Positions 53,050 to 62,819 of a stretch of DNA of 64,000 nucleotides are shown piece after piece (the stretch's first letter is position 1; each line of letters starts with the position of its first letter). Origin of the DNA: Bacillota bacterium (lineage in GTDB: Bacteria; Bacillota; Clostridia; Acetivibrionales; JAEXSP01). Both the position numbers and the translations under genes were made by a program. The notes below the pieces were generated by a model that saw only the letters and a list, made by a program, of their open reading frames with translations, searched no databases and was not told the origin of the DNA. The stretch spans positions 124,001 to 188,000 of the forward strand of contig JAEXSP010000019.1 in the NCBI GenBank assembly GCA_023453795.1, in the 5' to 3' direction.

Positions 53050-53970
53050 TCACCTGTTCATTTCTACCTTGCCCACAATTTCGGAAAGATCGTTATAATT
53101 GTGCATATGCATATATTTTTCTATTCCCTGGGCGATATCTATACATGCTGTCGGATTAACAAAGTTTGCCGTTCCTACCATTACTGCATTTGCTCCGGCA
53201 AGCATGAATTCAATTGCATCATCGCCTGACGTTATTCCACCCATGCCGATAATCGGAATTTTTACGGTTTGCGCAACCTCGTAAACCATTCTAACCGCAA
53301 CAGGTTTCACGGCAGGGCCGGATAAACCGCCTGTATTGTTGGACAGGATCGGCTTCCTTCTGTGTATATCTATAGACATTCCAAGAAGCGTATTTATCAG
53401 GGAAACAGCGTCAGCGCCTGCATCCTCCGCTGCTTTAGCAATTTCGGATATGCTGGTTACGTTAGGGGACAGCTTAACTATCAACGGCTTTTTGCAGTGC
53501 TCCCTGACCCTTTTTGTCAGAATTGAAGTTCCTCCTGCGCTGGTTCCGAAAAGCAGACAGCCTTCCTTTACGTTTGGGCAGGATATGTTGAGCTCGATTG
53601 CATCAACATCCGAATCGCTGAGCATTTCAGCCAGCTCACAGTATTCTTCTATTGTATTTCCTGCAATGTTTACAATGATTTTTGTGTTATATTGGCGCAA
53701 AAAAGGTATTTCCTTTTTTATAAAGGCTTCTACACCCGGATTCTGCAATCCGACGCTGTTTATAATGCCCGCCGGTGTCTCAGCTATTCTGGGGGGGGAA
53801 TTTCCCTGTCTGGGTTTCAAAGTGATGCCCTTTACTGAAATTCCACCGATCGCATTCAAATCGATATAATCTGCATATTCCCTTCCGAACCCGAAGGTTC
53901 CTGATGCAGCAATTACAGGATTCTTGAAATTTATCCCCGCAATATTCACTTCAAGGTTTGCTTTACTCAT
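53050..53970 (-). CDS. pyrD: Dihydroorotate dehydrogenase, catalytic subunit (type 1B)
   Basis: PyrD oxidises dihydroorotate to orotate on FMN. Motifs: AASGTFGFGREY, NSVGLQNPG, ELNISCPNVKEG with the base cysteine, NTLLGMSIDI and GMGGITSGDDAIEFMLAGA. At 306 residues with pyrK adjacent, it is the NAD-linked type 1B enzyme. Confidence 0.97.
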   Translation of the reverse strand: MSKANLEVNIAGINFKNPVIAASGTFGFGREYADYIDLNAIGGISVKGITLKPRQGNSPPRIAETPAGIINSVGLQNPGVEAFIKKEIPFLRQYNTKIIVNIAGNTIEEYCELAEMLSDSDVDAIELNISCPNVKEGCLLFGTSAGGTSILTKRVREHCKKPLIVKLSPNVTSISEIAKAAEDAGADAVSLINTLLGMSIDIHRRKPILSNNTGGLSGPAVKPVAVRMVYEVAQTVKIPIIGMGGITSGDDAIEFMLAGANAVMVGTANFVNPTACIDIAQGIEKYMHMHNYNDLSEIVGKVEMNR

Positions 53971-54028
53971 AATTAAACTCCACTCGAATTATATTTATGT
54001 TATGTGGTTTTATTTGCTGCTGTAATAT

Positions 54029-54811
54029 CTAATCGAAAATGACCTCGTCGCTCCAGAATACAGGCCCGTCCTTACAAACATGGCTGTATTCCCACTCGTC
54101 CCCAAGCTTGGTTTTGCATGCACATACCAAGCATGCACCTATGCCGCAGCCCATTCTCTGCTCCATAGACACCTGGCATTTTATGTTATACTTATTTGCA
54201 ATTTCTACTACCTTTTTAATCATTGGCATCGGCCCGCAGGTATAAATTACATCATAATTATTTTTTTGAATGTCATTTTCCAATAAATCCGTAACTAATC
54301 CCTTGTAACCGTAGGAACCGTCATCTGTTGATATATGAAGGGCGCTTGAATATTTTTCAAAGTTTTCTTTAAGCACCATATAGTCCAGTGACCTGAAACC
54401 GATAAATGCATTTTTGAGCCGGCACTCTTTTTCCTTAAGAATATTGAGCAATGGAAATATGCCTATGCCGCCGCCTACAACTGCTATCTTTTGATATGCT
54501 TCGGAAAGCTCAAATTCTTTTCCCAGCGGTCCGATGAAATCTACCGTATCACCCTTCTTCTTTTGGGATAGGAGCTCGGTGCCTACTCCCTTTAATTGAA
54601 AAACTATAGTGAATGTATTTTGCTTCCTGTCAACACTGCAAATGCTTATCGGTCTTCTCAAAAGAGCATTGATACCCTCGCTGCATTTAATATTGACGAA
54701 TTGTCCCGGTTTTGCATTCTGTGACACATACGGTGACTCAATCGTCATTTTATATATACCTTCTGCAAGCTTTTCAACCGACTGAACCTTTTCATTTAAT
54801 ATCTTTGACAT
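54029..54811 (-). CDS. pyrK: Dihydroorotate dehydrogenase electron-transfer subunit
   Basis: PyrK carries FAD and a [2Fe-2S] cluster and links PyrD to NAD. The FAD site is in LLRRPISICSVD, the NAD site in VVGGGIGIFPLLNIL and TCGPMPM, and the cluster cysteines in GCGIGACLVCACKT and HVCKDGPVF. The length of 260 residues is normal. Confidence 0.97.
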   Translation of the reverse strand: MSKILNEKVQSVEKLAEGIYKMTIESPYVSQNAKPGQFVNIKCSEGINALLRRPISICSVDRKQNTFTIVFQLKGVGTELLSQKKKGDTVDFIGPLGKEFELSEAYQKIAVVGGGIGIFPLLNILKEKECRLKNAFIGFRSLDYMVLKENFEKYSSALHISTDDGSYGYKGLVTDLLENDIQKNNYDVIYTCGPMPMIKKVVEIANKYNIKCQVSMEQRMGCGIGACLVCACKTKLGDEWEYSHVCKDGPVFWSDEVIFD

Positions 54812-54846
54812 TATAAACCTCCGGATCAGGCATCGTTAAAATAATT

Positions 54847-57800
54847 TTAATCAAATATGCTCAAGTTGTATACATCAAGATCTCCAATTTCCTTGCCAAG
54901 CTTAAGACACTCAAGTATAGCTTTTGCGGTATCAAGAGATGTCAGGCATGGAATCGACATTTCAACGGATTTCCTTCTGATCTTGAAGCCGTCTCTTTCA
55001 GGCTTTCTGCCCTTAGTAGGAGTATTTATGACCATGCTTATCTTTCCTGACTGTATAAGGTCAAGAAGGTTCGGTGAGCCTTCGTCAATTTTTTTGACCG
55101 CGTTCGTTGCTATACCTTGTGAATTCAGCATTTTAGCTGTTTTTCCCGTTGCCCACAGTTCAAAGCCGAATTTTTCAAACCGCTCTGCTATTTCAACAAG
55201 CTCAACCTTATCGGTATCCCTTACTGTCATAAGTATTCCGCCGCCTTTTTTAGGGATCTTGATGCCTGAGGCAGTTATGCCCTTATAAAGCGCTTCCGGG
55301 AAAGTCTTTGCTATACCAAGCACTTCACCGGTTGATTTCATCTCGGGACCAAGGCTGATATCTACATCATGAAGCTTTTCAAATGAGAATACCGGAACCT
55401 TTATGGCCTTGTAGTCAGACTCCTTATAGATACCTGTTCCGTATTTGAAATCGCTGAGTTTTTTGCCCATCATAAGCTTGGTTGCGATATTTACCATTGG
55501 TATTCCGGTAACCTTGCTGATATAAGGCACTGTACGGCTTGAACGCGGGTTTACCTCTATTACATAAAGTTCATTATTGTACAGCACGTACTGTATGTTT
55601 ATAAGACCAACCACATGCAATGCTTTTGCAAGCTTCTTCGTATATTCGACAATGGTATTTTTAACTTTATCACTTAAGGTCTGTGCAGGATATATTGAAA
55701 TACTGTCTCCGGAATGGACGCCGGCACGTTCAAGGTGCTCCATAATTCCCGGAATCAATATGTCGCTGCCGTCGCATATTGCATCAACCTCAATTTCCTT
55801 GCCCATCATGTACTTATCTACAAGGATTGGATGTTCCTGCTTTACCCTGTTTATAATCTCCATGAATTCGGATACGTCTTTATCGCTGTAAGCAATCTCC
55901 ATGCCCTGTCCGCCAAGAACGTATGAAGGCCTTACCAGCACCGGGTATCCGAGTTCGTTTGCAGCCGTAAGTGCTTGTTCAAGAGTATACACGGTTCTGC
56001 CCTTTGGTCTGGGTATGCCTATTTCTTCAAGTATTTCATCGAACTTCTCTCTGTCTTCTGCGGCGTCTACATATTTAGGTTCTGTTCCGAATATCTTGAC
56101 ACCTATGTCGTTCAGGTGCTTTGTAAGCTTTATTGCGGTCTGTCCGCCGAATTGTACGATTGCACCCTCCGGCTTTTCGGTTTCAATGATGTTCTCAACA
56201 TCCTCAGGAGTCAATGGTTCGAAGTAGAGCCTATCGGAAGTATCAAAGTCTGTACTTACAGTTTCAGGGTTGTTGTTTGCTATTATAGTTTCATAGCCTT
56301 CTTCTCTTAAAGCCCATACAGAATGGACTGAGCAGTAGTCAAACTCTATTCCCTGCCCTATCCTTATCGGTCCGGAACCTATTACCAGAACCTTTTTATT
56401 ATCTGATTGCTTTACTTCGCTTTGTTCGTCAAAAGTTGAGTAGTAGTATGGAGTAACCGCTTCGAATTCTGCCGCACAGGTATCAACCATTTTATAGGTC
56501 GGCATAATCTTCAATTCCTTGCGTTTACTTGCAATTTCTTTTTTCTGGCACCCTGTGTACTTGGCGATAACAGCATCTGTAAAGCCCATTTTCTTTGCCT
56601 TTTTGAGAATTTTAGGCGTAATAGTGTCCAAGTTAAGCGTCTTAAGCTTTTCTTCCATTAAGACCAGTTCTTTTATTTTACATAGGAAGAAATCATCTAT
56701 CTTAGTTATTCTGTTTATCTCCTCAACGGATACGCTTCTTCTAATAGCCTCAGCTATGACAAATATTCTTTCGTCGTTGATGTCCTTCAGCTTTTCCATT
56801 ATTTCATTGCCGTCATACTTTTTATACAGCTCCTGCTCAAGTGTAAACAGGCCCAATTCAAGGGAACGTATCGCTTTCATGAGCGCCCCTTCGAAAGAGC
56901 TGCTTATTGCCATTACCTCTCCGGTCGCTTTCATCTGTGTACCGAGAGTTCTTTTTGCCTTAACGAATTTATCAAAAGGCCATTTGGGTATTTTGACGAC
57001 TACATAATCCAGTGTCGGTTCAAAACAAGCGTAAGTCTTTCCGGTTACTGCATTCTTGATCTCATCAAGTCCGTAGCCAATCGCTATCTTTGTAGCAACC
57101 TTTGCTATAGGATATCCCGTAGCTTTTGAGGCAAGGGCCGATGAGCGGCTTACTCTCGGGTTTACCTCGATTACTGCATATTCAAAGCTTGTTGGATGCA
57201 GGGCAAACTGGCAGTTGCATCCCCCCTCAATTCCCAGAGCAGAAATAATTTTAAGCGACGCAGTCCTGAGCATCTGGTACTCTTTATCAGCCAAGGTCTG
57301 TGAAGGAGCTACAACTATACTGTCTCCGGTGTGTACACCTACAGGGTCGATATTCTCCATGTTACACACAGTTATAACATTGCCCTTGCTGTCCCTCATA
57401 ACTTCATACTCGATTTCTTTCCATCCGGCAATGCACTTTTCTATAAGAACCTGATGAACCCTGCTGAGTCTTAATCCGTTTGTTCCTATTTCACTTAATT
57501 CATCCTTTGTATAAGCAATACCGCCTCCGGTTCCGCCCAGAGTATAAGCTGGCCTGACAATAATAGGGTAGCCTATTTCATCGGCAAAGCTTAACGCATC
57601 TTCAATTGTATTGACAACCTTGCTTGCAATGCACGGCTCGCCTATTCTTTCCATGGTATCCTTGAAGTCCTGCCTGTCCTCCGCCATCTTTATGGCTTCG
57701 GTTGCGGTGCCGAGCAGCTTTACGTTTTGTTCCTTAAGGAATCCGGACTCCGCAAGCTCCATTGCCAGATTAAGTCCCGTCTGTCCTCCGAGAGTCGGCA

Positions 57801-58059
57801 GTAAGCTGTCCGGTTTTTCTTCTATTATTATTTTCTTTACGATATCTGCGCAAAGAGGCTCTATATATACTCTATCGGCTATATTAGTATCGGTCATTAT
57901 TGTTGCGGGATTGCTGTTTACAAGAACAACCTCTATATTTTCTTCTTTCAATGCCTGGCAGGCTTGAGTGCCGGCATAGTCAAACTCTGCAGCTTGTCCA
58001 ATTATTATCGGTCCTGAACCTATAACAAGAACCTTTTTTACATCATTACGCTTCGGCAT
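54847..58059 (-). CDS. carB: Carbamoyl-phosphate synthase large subunit
   Basis: The 1070-residue enzyme has two homologous ATP-grasp halves, each starting with a KKVLVIGSGPI motif (near 8 and 555), and a C-terminal MGS-like allosteric domain. It makes carbamoyl phosphate from bicarbonate, ammonia supplied by CarA, and two ATP. Its place in the pyr operon marks it as the pyrimidine enzyme. Confidence 0.98.
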   Translation of the reverse strand: MPKRNDVKKVLVIGSGPIIIGQAAEFDYAGTQACQALKEENIEVVLVNSNPATIMTDTNIADRVYIEPLCADIVKKIIIEEKPDSLLPTLGGQTGLNLAMELAESGFLKEQNVKLLGTATEAIKMAEDRQDFKDTMERIGEPCIASKVVNTIEDALSFADEIGYPIIVRPAYTLGGTGGGIAYTKDELSEIGTNGLRLSRVHQVLIEKCIAGWKEIEYEVMRDSKGNVITVCNMENIDPVGVHTGDSIVVAPSQTLADKEYQMLRTASLKIISALGIEGGCNCQFALHPTSFEYAVIEVNPRVSRSSALASKATGYPIAKVATKIAIGYGLDEIKNAVTGKTYACFEPTLDYVVVKIPKWPFDKFVKAKRTLGTQMKATGEVMAISSSFEGALMKAIRSLELGLFTLEQELYKKYDGNEIMEKLKDINDERIFVIAEAIRRSVSVEEINRITKIDDFFLCKIKELVLMEEKLKTLNLDTITPKILKKAKKMGFTDAVIAKYTGCQKKEIASKRKELKIMPTYKMVDTCAAEFEAVTPYYYSTFDEQSEVKQSDNKKVLVIGSGPIRIGQGIEFDYCSVHSVWALREEGYETIIANNNPETVSTDFDTSDRLYFEPLTPEDVENIIETEKPEGAIVQFGGQTAIKLTKHLNDIGVKIFGTEPKYVDAAEDREKFDEILEEIGIPRPKGRTVYTLEQALTAANELGYPVLVRPSYVLGGQGMEIAYSDKDVSEFMEIINRVKQEHPILVDKYMMGKEIEVDAICDGSDILIPGIMEHLERAGVHSGDSISIYPAQTLSDKVKNTIVEYTKKLAKALHVVGLINIQYVLYNNELYVIEVNPRSSRTVPYISKVTGIPMVNIATKLMMGKKLSDFKYGTGIYKESDYKAIKVPVFSFEKLHDVDISLGPEMKSTGEVLGIAKTFPEALYKGITASGIKIPKKGGGILMTVRDTDKVELVEIAERFEKFGFELWATGKTAKMLNSQGIATNAVKKIDEGSPNLLDLIQSGKISMVINTPTKGRKPERDGFKIRRKSVEMSIPCLTSLDTAKAILECLKLGKEIGDLDVYNLSIFD

Positions 58060-58108
58060 AAAATCCCCCTCTTATCAGTTGACTGTTTACATTTATCAAT
58101 ATACATCG

Positions 58109-59185
58109 TCATTTGCCTTTTTGAACTCTCATCATTTCAATAAACTCATCAAACAGGTATGCAGTATCAGTAGGCCCAGGTGATGCTTCCGGATGGAACT
58201 GAACTGTAAACATGGGTATGTTTTTATACCTTATACCCTCTATAGTTCCATCATTCATGTTTCTATGGCTTACTTCCATCCTATCAGCGTCAAGACTTGA
58301 TTCTATAATTGTGTAACCATGGTTCTGCGACGTAATGTAGGTCATATCCTTTTCAAGATCTTTAACAGGATGATTACAGCCCCTGTGCCCGTATTTCAGC
58401 TTTTCGGTATCTGCATTATTAGCCAAAGCCGTGAGCTGATGACCGAGGCATATTCCGAAAATCGGCTTTTTCCCGATAAGCTGCCTTAATGTTTCAATTT
58501 CTTTGCCGCAATCCTTCGGGTCACCGGGTCCGTTTGAAAGCATTATTCCATCGGGTTCAATTTTTAATATTTCTTCCGCCTTAGAACTTGCCGGGAAAAC
58601 AAAGACCTCGCAGCCTCTTTTAAGAAGGGAGCGAATAATATTCTGCTTGATTCCGTAATCAATAAGCGCAACCTTGTATCCGTTTCCGTTATAGTGTACT
58701 ACTTCCTTTGTTGTAACAGCACTTACAGGGTCTTTTATTTCATATGCCTTGATTTCGGCCAGCTTATCTTCCAATCTGAAGTTTTCCTTTGTTGATATGA
58801 TACCCTTCATCGTACCCTTATCCCTTAGTATCCTCGTTAGCGCTCTTGTATCGATTCCTTCGATTCCTATTATGTTATGCCTGACCAGATATTCATTAAG
58901 GGTTTCGAGAGACCTCCAATTGCTTGGAGTTTTGCACAATTCCCTTACTATAAATCCCTTTACCTGAGGCTTGGCTGATTCGATATCATCAAAGTTTACT
59001 CCATAATTGCCGATAAGAGGATATGTCATCGTTACAATCTGACCACAGTACGACGGATCTGTAAGAACCTCCTGATATCCCGTCATTCCGGTGTTGAAAA
59101 CTATCTCGCCTATTATTTCACCTTCTACTCCAAAACTGTTTCCTTCAAAAATTGTACCGTCCTCAAGAGCTAAAATCGCATTCAT
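58109..59185 (-). CDS. carA: Carbamoyl-phosphate synthase small subunit
   Basis: The glutaminase subunit, 358 residues. The N-terminal domain has EIVFNTGMTGYQEVLTDPS and the class I amidotransferase domain has the nucleophile cysteine in FGICLGHQL and the His/Glu pair in QFHPEASPGP. It is directly upstream of carB. Confidence 0.98.
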   Translation of the reverse strand: MNAILALEDGTIFEGNSFGVEGEIIGEIVFNTGMTGYQEVLTDPSYCGQIVTMTYPLIGNYGVNFDDIESAKPQVKGFIVRELCKTPSNWRSLETLNEYLVRHNIIGIEGIDTRALTRILRDKGTMKGIISTKENFRLEDKLAEIKAYEIKDPVSAVTTKEVVHYNGNGYKVALIDYGIKQNIIRSLLKRGCEVFVFPASSKAEEILKIEPDGIMLSNGPGDPKDCGKEIETLRQLIGKKPIFGICLGHQLTALANNADTEKLKYGHRGCNHPVKDLEKDMTYITSQNHGYTIIESSLDADRMEVSHRNMNDGTIEGIRYKNIPMFTVQFHPEASPGPTDTAYLFDEFIEMMRVQKGK

Positions 59186-59254
59186 TAAATTAATCCCTCC
59201 ATAAACCCTTTTTCCATACCTGAATTGTTTATAATACCTTTTACGCTAAATCAA

Positions 59255-60196
59255 TCACCTGACTGCCAGAGCTCCGTTAATGTCATCTCTCATTCTTATT
59301 GCTTCAGCCCTGCCGGCTTGAGCAAATTCCGTCTCTTTGAATTCATTTTTCCAGGTTTCGGACTGGTAAGCACACATTATGCTTCTGGATGCATTGACAA
59401 TTGCGCCAAGTCCGTCAGAATTGAAGGAGTGAACCACGTCCCTTGCCGTCCCTCCCTGTGCACCATATCCGGGAACCAGAATGTATGAGCTTTTCATTAT
59501 TTGTCTCAAAATCTTTGCCTGATTGGGGTATGTAGCTCCAACTACAGCACCGACACTGCTGTAACCATATTTTCCTTTAACATTTCTGCCCCATTCTTCA
59601 ACATGTTCCGCAACAACCTCATACATGCTCTTGCCGGCACTTGTCAGAATGTCCTGAAACTGTCCCGATGATTTGTTGGAAGTCTTAACCAGGATAAATA
59701 TTCCTTTATTAAACTTCTTGCAGTCATCAATAAACGGTTTTATTCCGTCAAACCCCAGATAAGGGTTTACTGTCAATGCATCTGCGTCAAAAGCACCGAC
59801 TGCTGTTTCTTCGTTGAGCTTAACCGTACCAAGATACGCAGTTGAATAAGCTTCGGCCGTACTGCCTATGTCATTCCTTTTCCCGTCAAGTATTACTAAA
59901 AGGCCCTTTGATTTTGCATACCTGACAGTCTCGTCAAGAACTTTCAAGCCTTCTATTCCATACATTTCATAGTAAGCCGACTGTGGCTTTACTGCCGGAA
60001 CGATGTCGTATATGGAATCAATTAATGCTTTATTGAATTCCAGAATAGCTTCACCGGCAGCCTTCAGACTAACTCCGGCTTGTTCAAAATGCTTTTTTCT
60101 GATAAATTCGGGAATATACTCAATTTTAGGGTCAAGGCCGACAACCGTCGGGTTGTTTTTCTCCTTAATGCTGTCTATAAGGTTGTCTATGAACAT
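59255..60196 (-). CDS. pyrF: Orotidine 5'-phosphate decarboxylase (long type)
   Basis: PyrF converts OMP to UMP. The longer class II form is indicated by TVVGLDPKIEYIPE, VILDGKRNDIGSTAEAYS (with the catalytic Lys-Asp) and LVPGYGAQGGTARDV. I start at the ATG ending at 60196, nine bases after GAAAGG; the upstream ATG at 60205 overlaps that site. 313 residues. Confidence 0.96.
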   Translation of the reverse strand: MFIDNLIDSIKEKNNPTVVGLDPKIEYIPEFIRKKHFEQAGVSLKAAGEAILEFNKALIDSIYDIVPAVKPQSAYYEMYGIEGLKVLDETVRYAKSKGLLVILDGKRNDIGSTAEAYSTAYLGTVKLNEETAVGAFDADALTVNPYLGFDGIKPFIDDCKKFNKGIFILVKTSNKSSGQFQDILTSAGKSMYEVVAEHVEEWGRNVKGKYGYSSVGAVVGATYPNQAKILRQIMKSSYILVPGYGAQGGTARDVVHSFNSDGLGAIVNASRSIMCAYQSETWKNEFKETEFAQAGRAEAIRMRDDINGALAVR

Positions 60197-60227
60197 TAAA
60201 ATCATCCTTTCAAAAGTGTCTTTTCAA

Positions 60228-61514
60228 TTAAAGCAGTACCTTTTCACGAACTATTACTTCACCGTCAACAATCGTATGGTAAACAGCACCCTTGAGCCTG
60301 AACCCGTTGAACGGCGAGTTCTTGCTTTTAGATTGGAATTTACTGATGTCAACCGTGTACTCTTCATTTATATCAACAATCACAATATCTGCGCTTTTTC
60401 CCACCTCAATTGTGCCCTTATTCAGACCCAATATTTTTGAAGGGTTGATGCACATTTTATCGACAAGCTGCTGCATGCTCAAGTGTCCGGGCTTAACCAG
60501 ATTGGTTATTGCCAGCGGCAATGCCGTCTCAAATCCAACCATTCCGTTTGCGGCAATATTGAATTCAACATTTTTCTCATCCTTATGATGCGGCGCATGA
60601 TCGGTGGCAATTATATCTATCGTACCATCCTTTAATCCCTCGATTACAGCCTCAACGTCCTTCTTAGTCCTTAAGGGAGGGTTTACCTTTGCTAATGTAT
60701 TGAACCCGTCGCATGCCTCTTCGGTAAGGGAAAAATAGTGGGGACATGTTTCGCAAGTCACCTTCACGCCTCGTCTTTTGGCATTTCTAATGATGTCTAT
60801 AGACAATTCGGTACTGACATGCGCAATGTGTATGGGAGTCTTCGTATATTCGGCAAGAATCACATCACGAGCTACCATTATTTCCTCGGCAGCGGAAGGT
60901 ATTCCCTTCAAGCCCAGAATTGTCGACTGATAGCCTTCATTCATTACGCCTTCCTCAGCCACATCCAGGTCTTCACAATGTGAGATTACAGTCATATCAA
61001 ACATAGATGCATATTGAAGTGTCTTTTTCATCAGTGAGGAACTTTTAACTGGCTTTCCGTCATCCGATACCGCAACCGCACCGGCAAATTTCAATTCCCC
61101 GATTTCGGAAAGCTCTTCACCCTTCTGGCCCTTAGATATTGCTCCAATCGGGTAAACATTAACTACTCCGTCACTTTTTGCCTTGCTCAATATATATCTG
61201 ATTATTGACTGATTATCGATTATTGGATTCGTATTCGGCATGCAAGCAATCGAAGTAAATCCGCCCATTGCCGCACTTCTGGTTCCGGTTTCAATATCTT
61301 CCTTGTACTCAAAGCCGGGATCTCTTAAATGGCAGTGTGCATCTACAAGTCCGGGAAGCACATATTTTCCCTTTGCATCAATAAGGTCTCCGTTTGTTAT
61401 TTCCAAGCCGGTGCCAATCTCAACAATCTTCCCGTTTTCAATCAGTATATCAGTTATTCCGTTTAATCCGGTTTTATTATCCACTACATGGCCGTTTTTA
61501 ATTAGAAGCTTCAC
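60228..61514 (-). CDS. pyrC: Dihydroorotase
   Basis: PyrC closes carbamoyl aspartate to dihydroorotate. Zinc ligands are in VDAHCHLRDPGFE (H-x-H), with TVISHCEDLD, IHIAHVSTE and the catalytic Asp in IIATDHAPHHKDE. 428 residues, class I length. It overlaps pyrB by 17 bp. Confidence 0.97.
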   Translation of the reverse strand: MKLLIKNGHVVDNKTGLNGITDILIENGKIVEIGTGLEITNGDLIDAKGKYVLPGLVDAHCHLRDPGFEYKEDIETGTRSAAMGGFTSIACMPNTNPIIDNQSIIRYILSKAKSDGVVNVYPIGAISKGQKGEELSEIGELKFAGAVAVSDDGKPVKSSSLMKKTLQYASMFDMTVISHCEDLDVAEEGVMNEGYQSTILGLKGIPSAAEEIMVARDVILAEYTKTPIHIAHVSTELSIDIIRNAKRRGVKVTCETCPHYFSLTEEACDGFNTLAKVNPPLRTKKDVEAVIEGLKDGTIDIIATDHAPHHKDEKNVEFNIAANGMVGFETALPLAITNLVKPGHLSMQQLVDKMCINPSKILGLNKGTIEVGKSADIVIVDINEEYTVDISKFQSKSKNSPFNGFRLKGAVYHTIVDGEVIVREKVLL

Positions 61515-62436
61515 TTGAACCCCTCCTTGTCAGTAGAAACAGCAGCGCCATTCTTACCGCTACTCCGTTTGTAACCTGCTCGTTTATTGTAGACTGGTCG
61601 CAGTCAACAACATCTGTTGACAACTCAACTCCCCTGTTTACCGGACCCGGATGCATTACAATAGCATCCTCCTTGGCAAATTTCAGCCTCTTTTCATCTA
61701 ATCCGAAGAACCTTGAATATTCTCTTATAGTCGGGAACAAAGCCTTCTTTTGTCTCTCAAGCTGCATTCTGAGTCCCATGACAACATCAGCGTCAATCAG
61801 TGCTTCCTGTACGGTATTGAAAACCTTCACTCCCGTATTTTCAATTCCCGGCGGCATTAATGTCGATGGACCCGCAACACTTATTTCAGCTCCAAGCTTG
61901 GACATGCCCCATATATTGCTTCTTGCAACACGGCTGTGGTAGATGTCTCCTATTATTGCAACCTTAAGTCCCTTCAGGCTTCCCTTTTTCTCAAAGATCG
62001 TGAACATATCAAGCAAAGCCTGTGTCGGATGCTCATTCATTCCGTCGCCTGCATTGATGACCGAGGCCTTTACATTCTTCGCAAGAAGATGAGGCGCTCC
62101 CGACATCGGGTGTCTTATAATTATGACATCCGAACCCATCATATCTATCGTTTTACCGGTGTCTATAAGTGTTTCTCCCTTGGAAACGCTGCTGCTTGAT
62201 GCAGAAATATTGGCAGCGCTCGCACTCATGTATTTTGATGCCAATTCAAATGAGAGCCTTGTCCTGGTGCTGTTTTCATAGAACAGCGTGATTATGGATT
62301 TCCCCTGTAGGTGCGGTGTTTTCTTGTTGTTTGACGTAAGAATGTACTTCATAGTTTTTGCTGTATCGAGTATATGCTCGATTTCTTCAGCAGTCAGATC
62401 CTTAAGACCCAATAAATCTTTTGATTTTAAATGCAT
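61498..62436 (-). CDS. pyrB: Aspartate carbamoyltransferase, catalytic subunit
   Basis: PyrB joins carbamoyl phosphate and aspartate. Carbamoyl-phosphate motif FYENSTRTRLSFE, then NEHPTQALLD, GLRMQLERQK and HPGPVNRG. The start is the ATG ending at 62436 (AAGGTGGGATAAGG upstream), giving 312 residues. No pyrI follows, so it is the unregulated trimer form typical of Firmicutes with PyrR control. Confidence 0.97.
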   Translation of the reverse strand: MHLKSKDLLGLKDLTAEEIEHILDTAKTMKYILTSNNKKTPHLQGKSIITLFYENSTRTRLSFELASKYMSASAANISASSSSVSKGETLIDTGKTIDMMGSDVIIIRHPMSGAPHLLAKNVKASVINAGDGMNEHPTQALLDMFTIFEKKGSLKGLKVAIIGDIYHSRVARSNIWGMSKLGAEISVAGPSTLMPPGIENTGVKVFNTVQEALIDADVVMGLRMQLERQKKALFPTIREYSRFFGLDEKRLKFAKEDAIVMHPGPVNRGVELSTDVVDCDQSTINEQVTNGVAVRMALLFLLTRRGSSEASN

Positions 62437-62523
62437 CCTTATCCCACCTTGTCTTTGCATTTTAGTAAATCTCTGTTACGGTTTTCTTATCGTATATCAT
62501 TTAAGGCTTTATTCCCTATTTGC

Positions 62524-62557
62524 AAAAAAATAGTAAGGATGTTTATTCCTTACTATT
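62524..62557 (-). terminator. Hairpin with T-tract between pyrR and pyrB
   Basis: AATAGTAAGGA/TCCTTACTATT (11 bp, 7-base loop) followed by seven T on the minus strand. I find no PyrR-binding loop ahead of it. It could be a partial terminator that reduces read-through into pyrB, which has no obvious promoter in the 90 bp left. Confidence 0.7.
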
Positions 62558-62680
62558 TGAAAAAATATTATTCACAAAATTTATAACAAAGGGGGAAGAA
62601 ATAGAAATACTTATCGATTTACAGCCCTTTTCCCTATGCTTTTTAGTTTTATAAACAATATTCCAGTTCATATACTGCAT
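62543..62680 (-). CDS. Possible 45-residue peptide
   Basis: A short frame begins at the ATG ending at 62680 (AAAGG directly before it) or at a second ATG three codons later. It ends inside the loop of the terminator at 62524-62557. The peptide has a basic middle and a Ser/Ile-rich and Asn-rich C-terminus. There is no family match I know. The part of the same frame upstream of 62680 is only translated 7-bp repeat and should not be counted. Confidence 0.25.
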   Translation of the reverse strand: MQYMNWNIVYKTKKHREKGCKSISISISSPFVINFVNNIFSNSKE

Positions 62681-62691
62681 CCTTTCAGGTC

Positions 62692-62819
62692 GTTGATAGT
62701 TGATAGTTGATAGTTGATAGTTGATAGTTCGTGGTTTGTGGTTTGTAGTTCGTGGTTCATAGTTCGTAGTTTTTTTACTACCAACTACCAACCAACAACT
62801 ACCAACAACTACCAACAAT
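62692..62819. repeat. Degenerate 7-bp repeats, second site
   Basis: Directly after pyrR come five copies of GTTGATA, then GTTCGTG/GTTTGTG/GTTTGTA/GTTCATA variants, then a run of facing units ACTACCA/ACAACTACCA. The seven-base period holds over about 125 bp and the two halves can form an imperfect hairpin. Same kind of sequence as at 47952-48072. Confidence 0.8.

Noticed and set aside
62524..62557. Second PyrR attenuator before pyrB
   Set aside because: No sequence like ARUCCNGNGAGGYU occurs in the preceding 250 bp, so only a plain terminator is supported.
62681..62818. N-terminal half of a 91-codon minus-strand frame
   Set aside because: The translation (TTNYEPRTTNHKPRTINYQ) is just the 7-bp DNA repeat read in frame; not a real protein.
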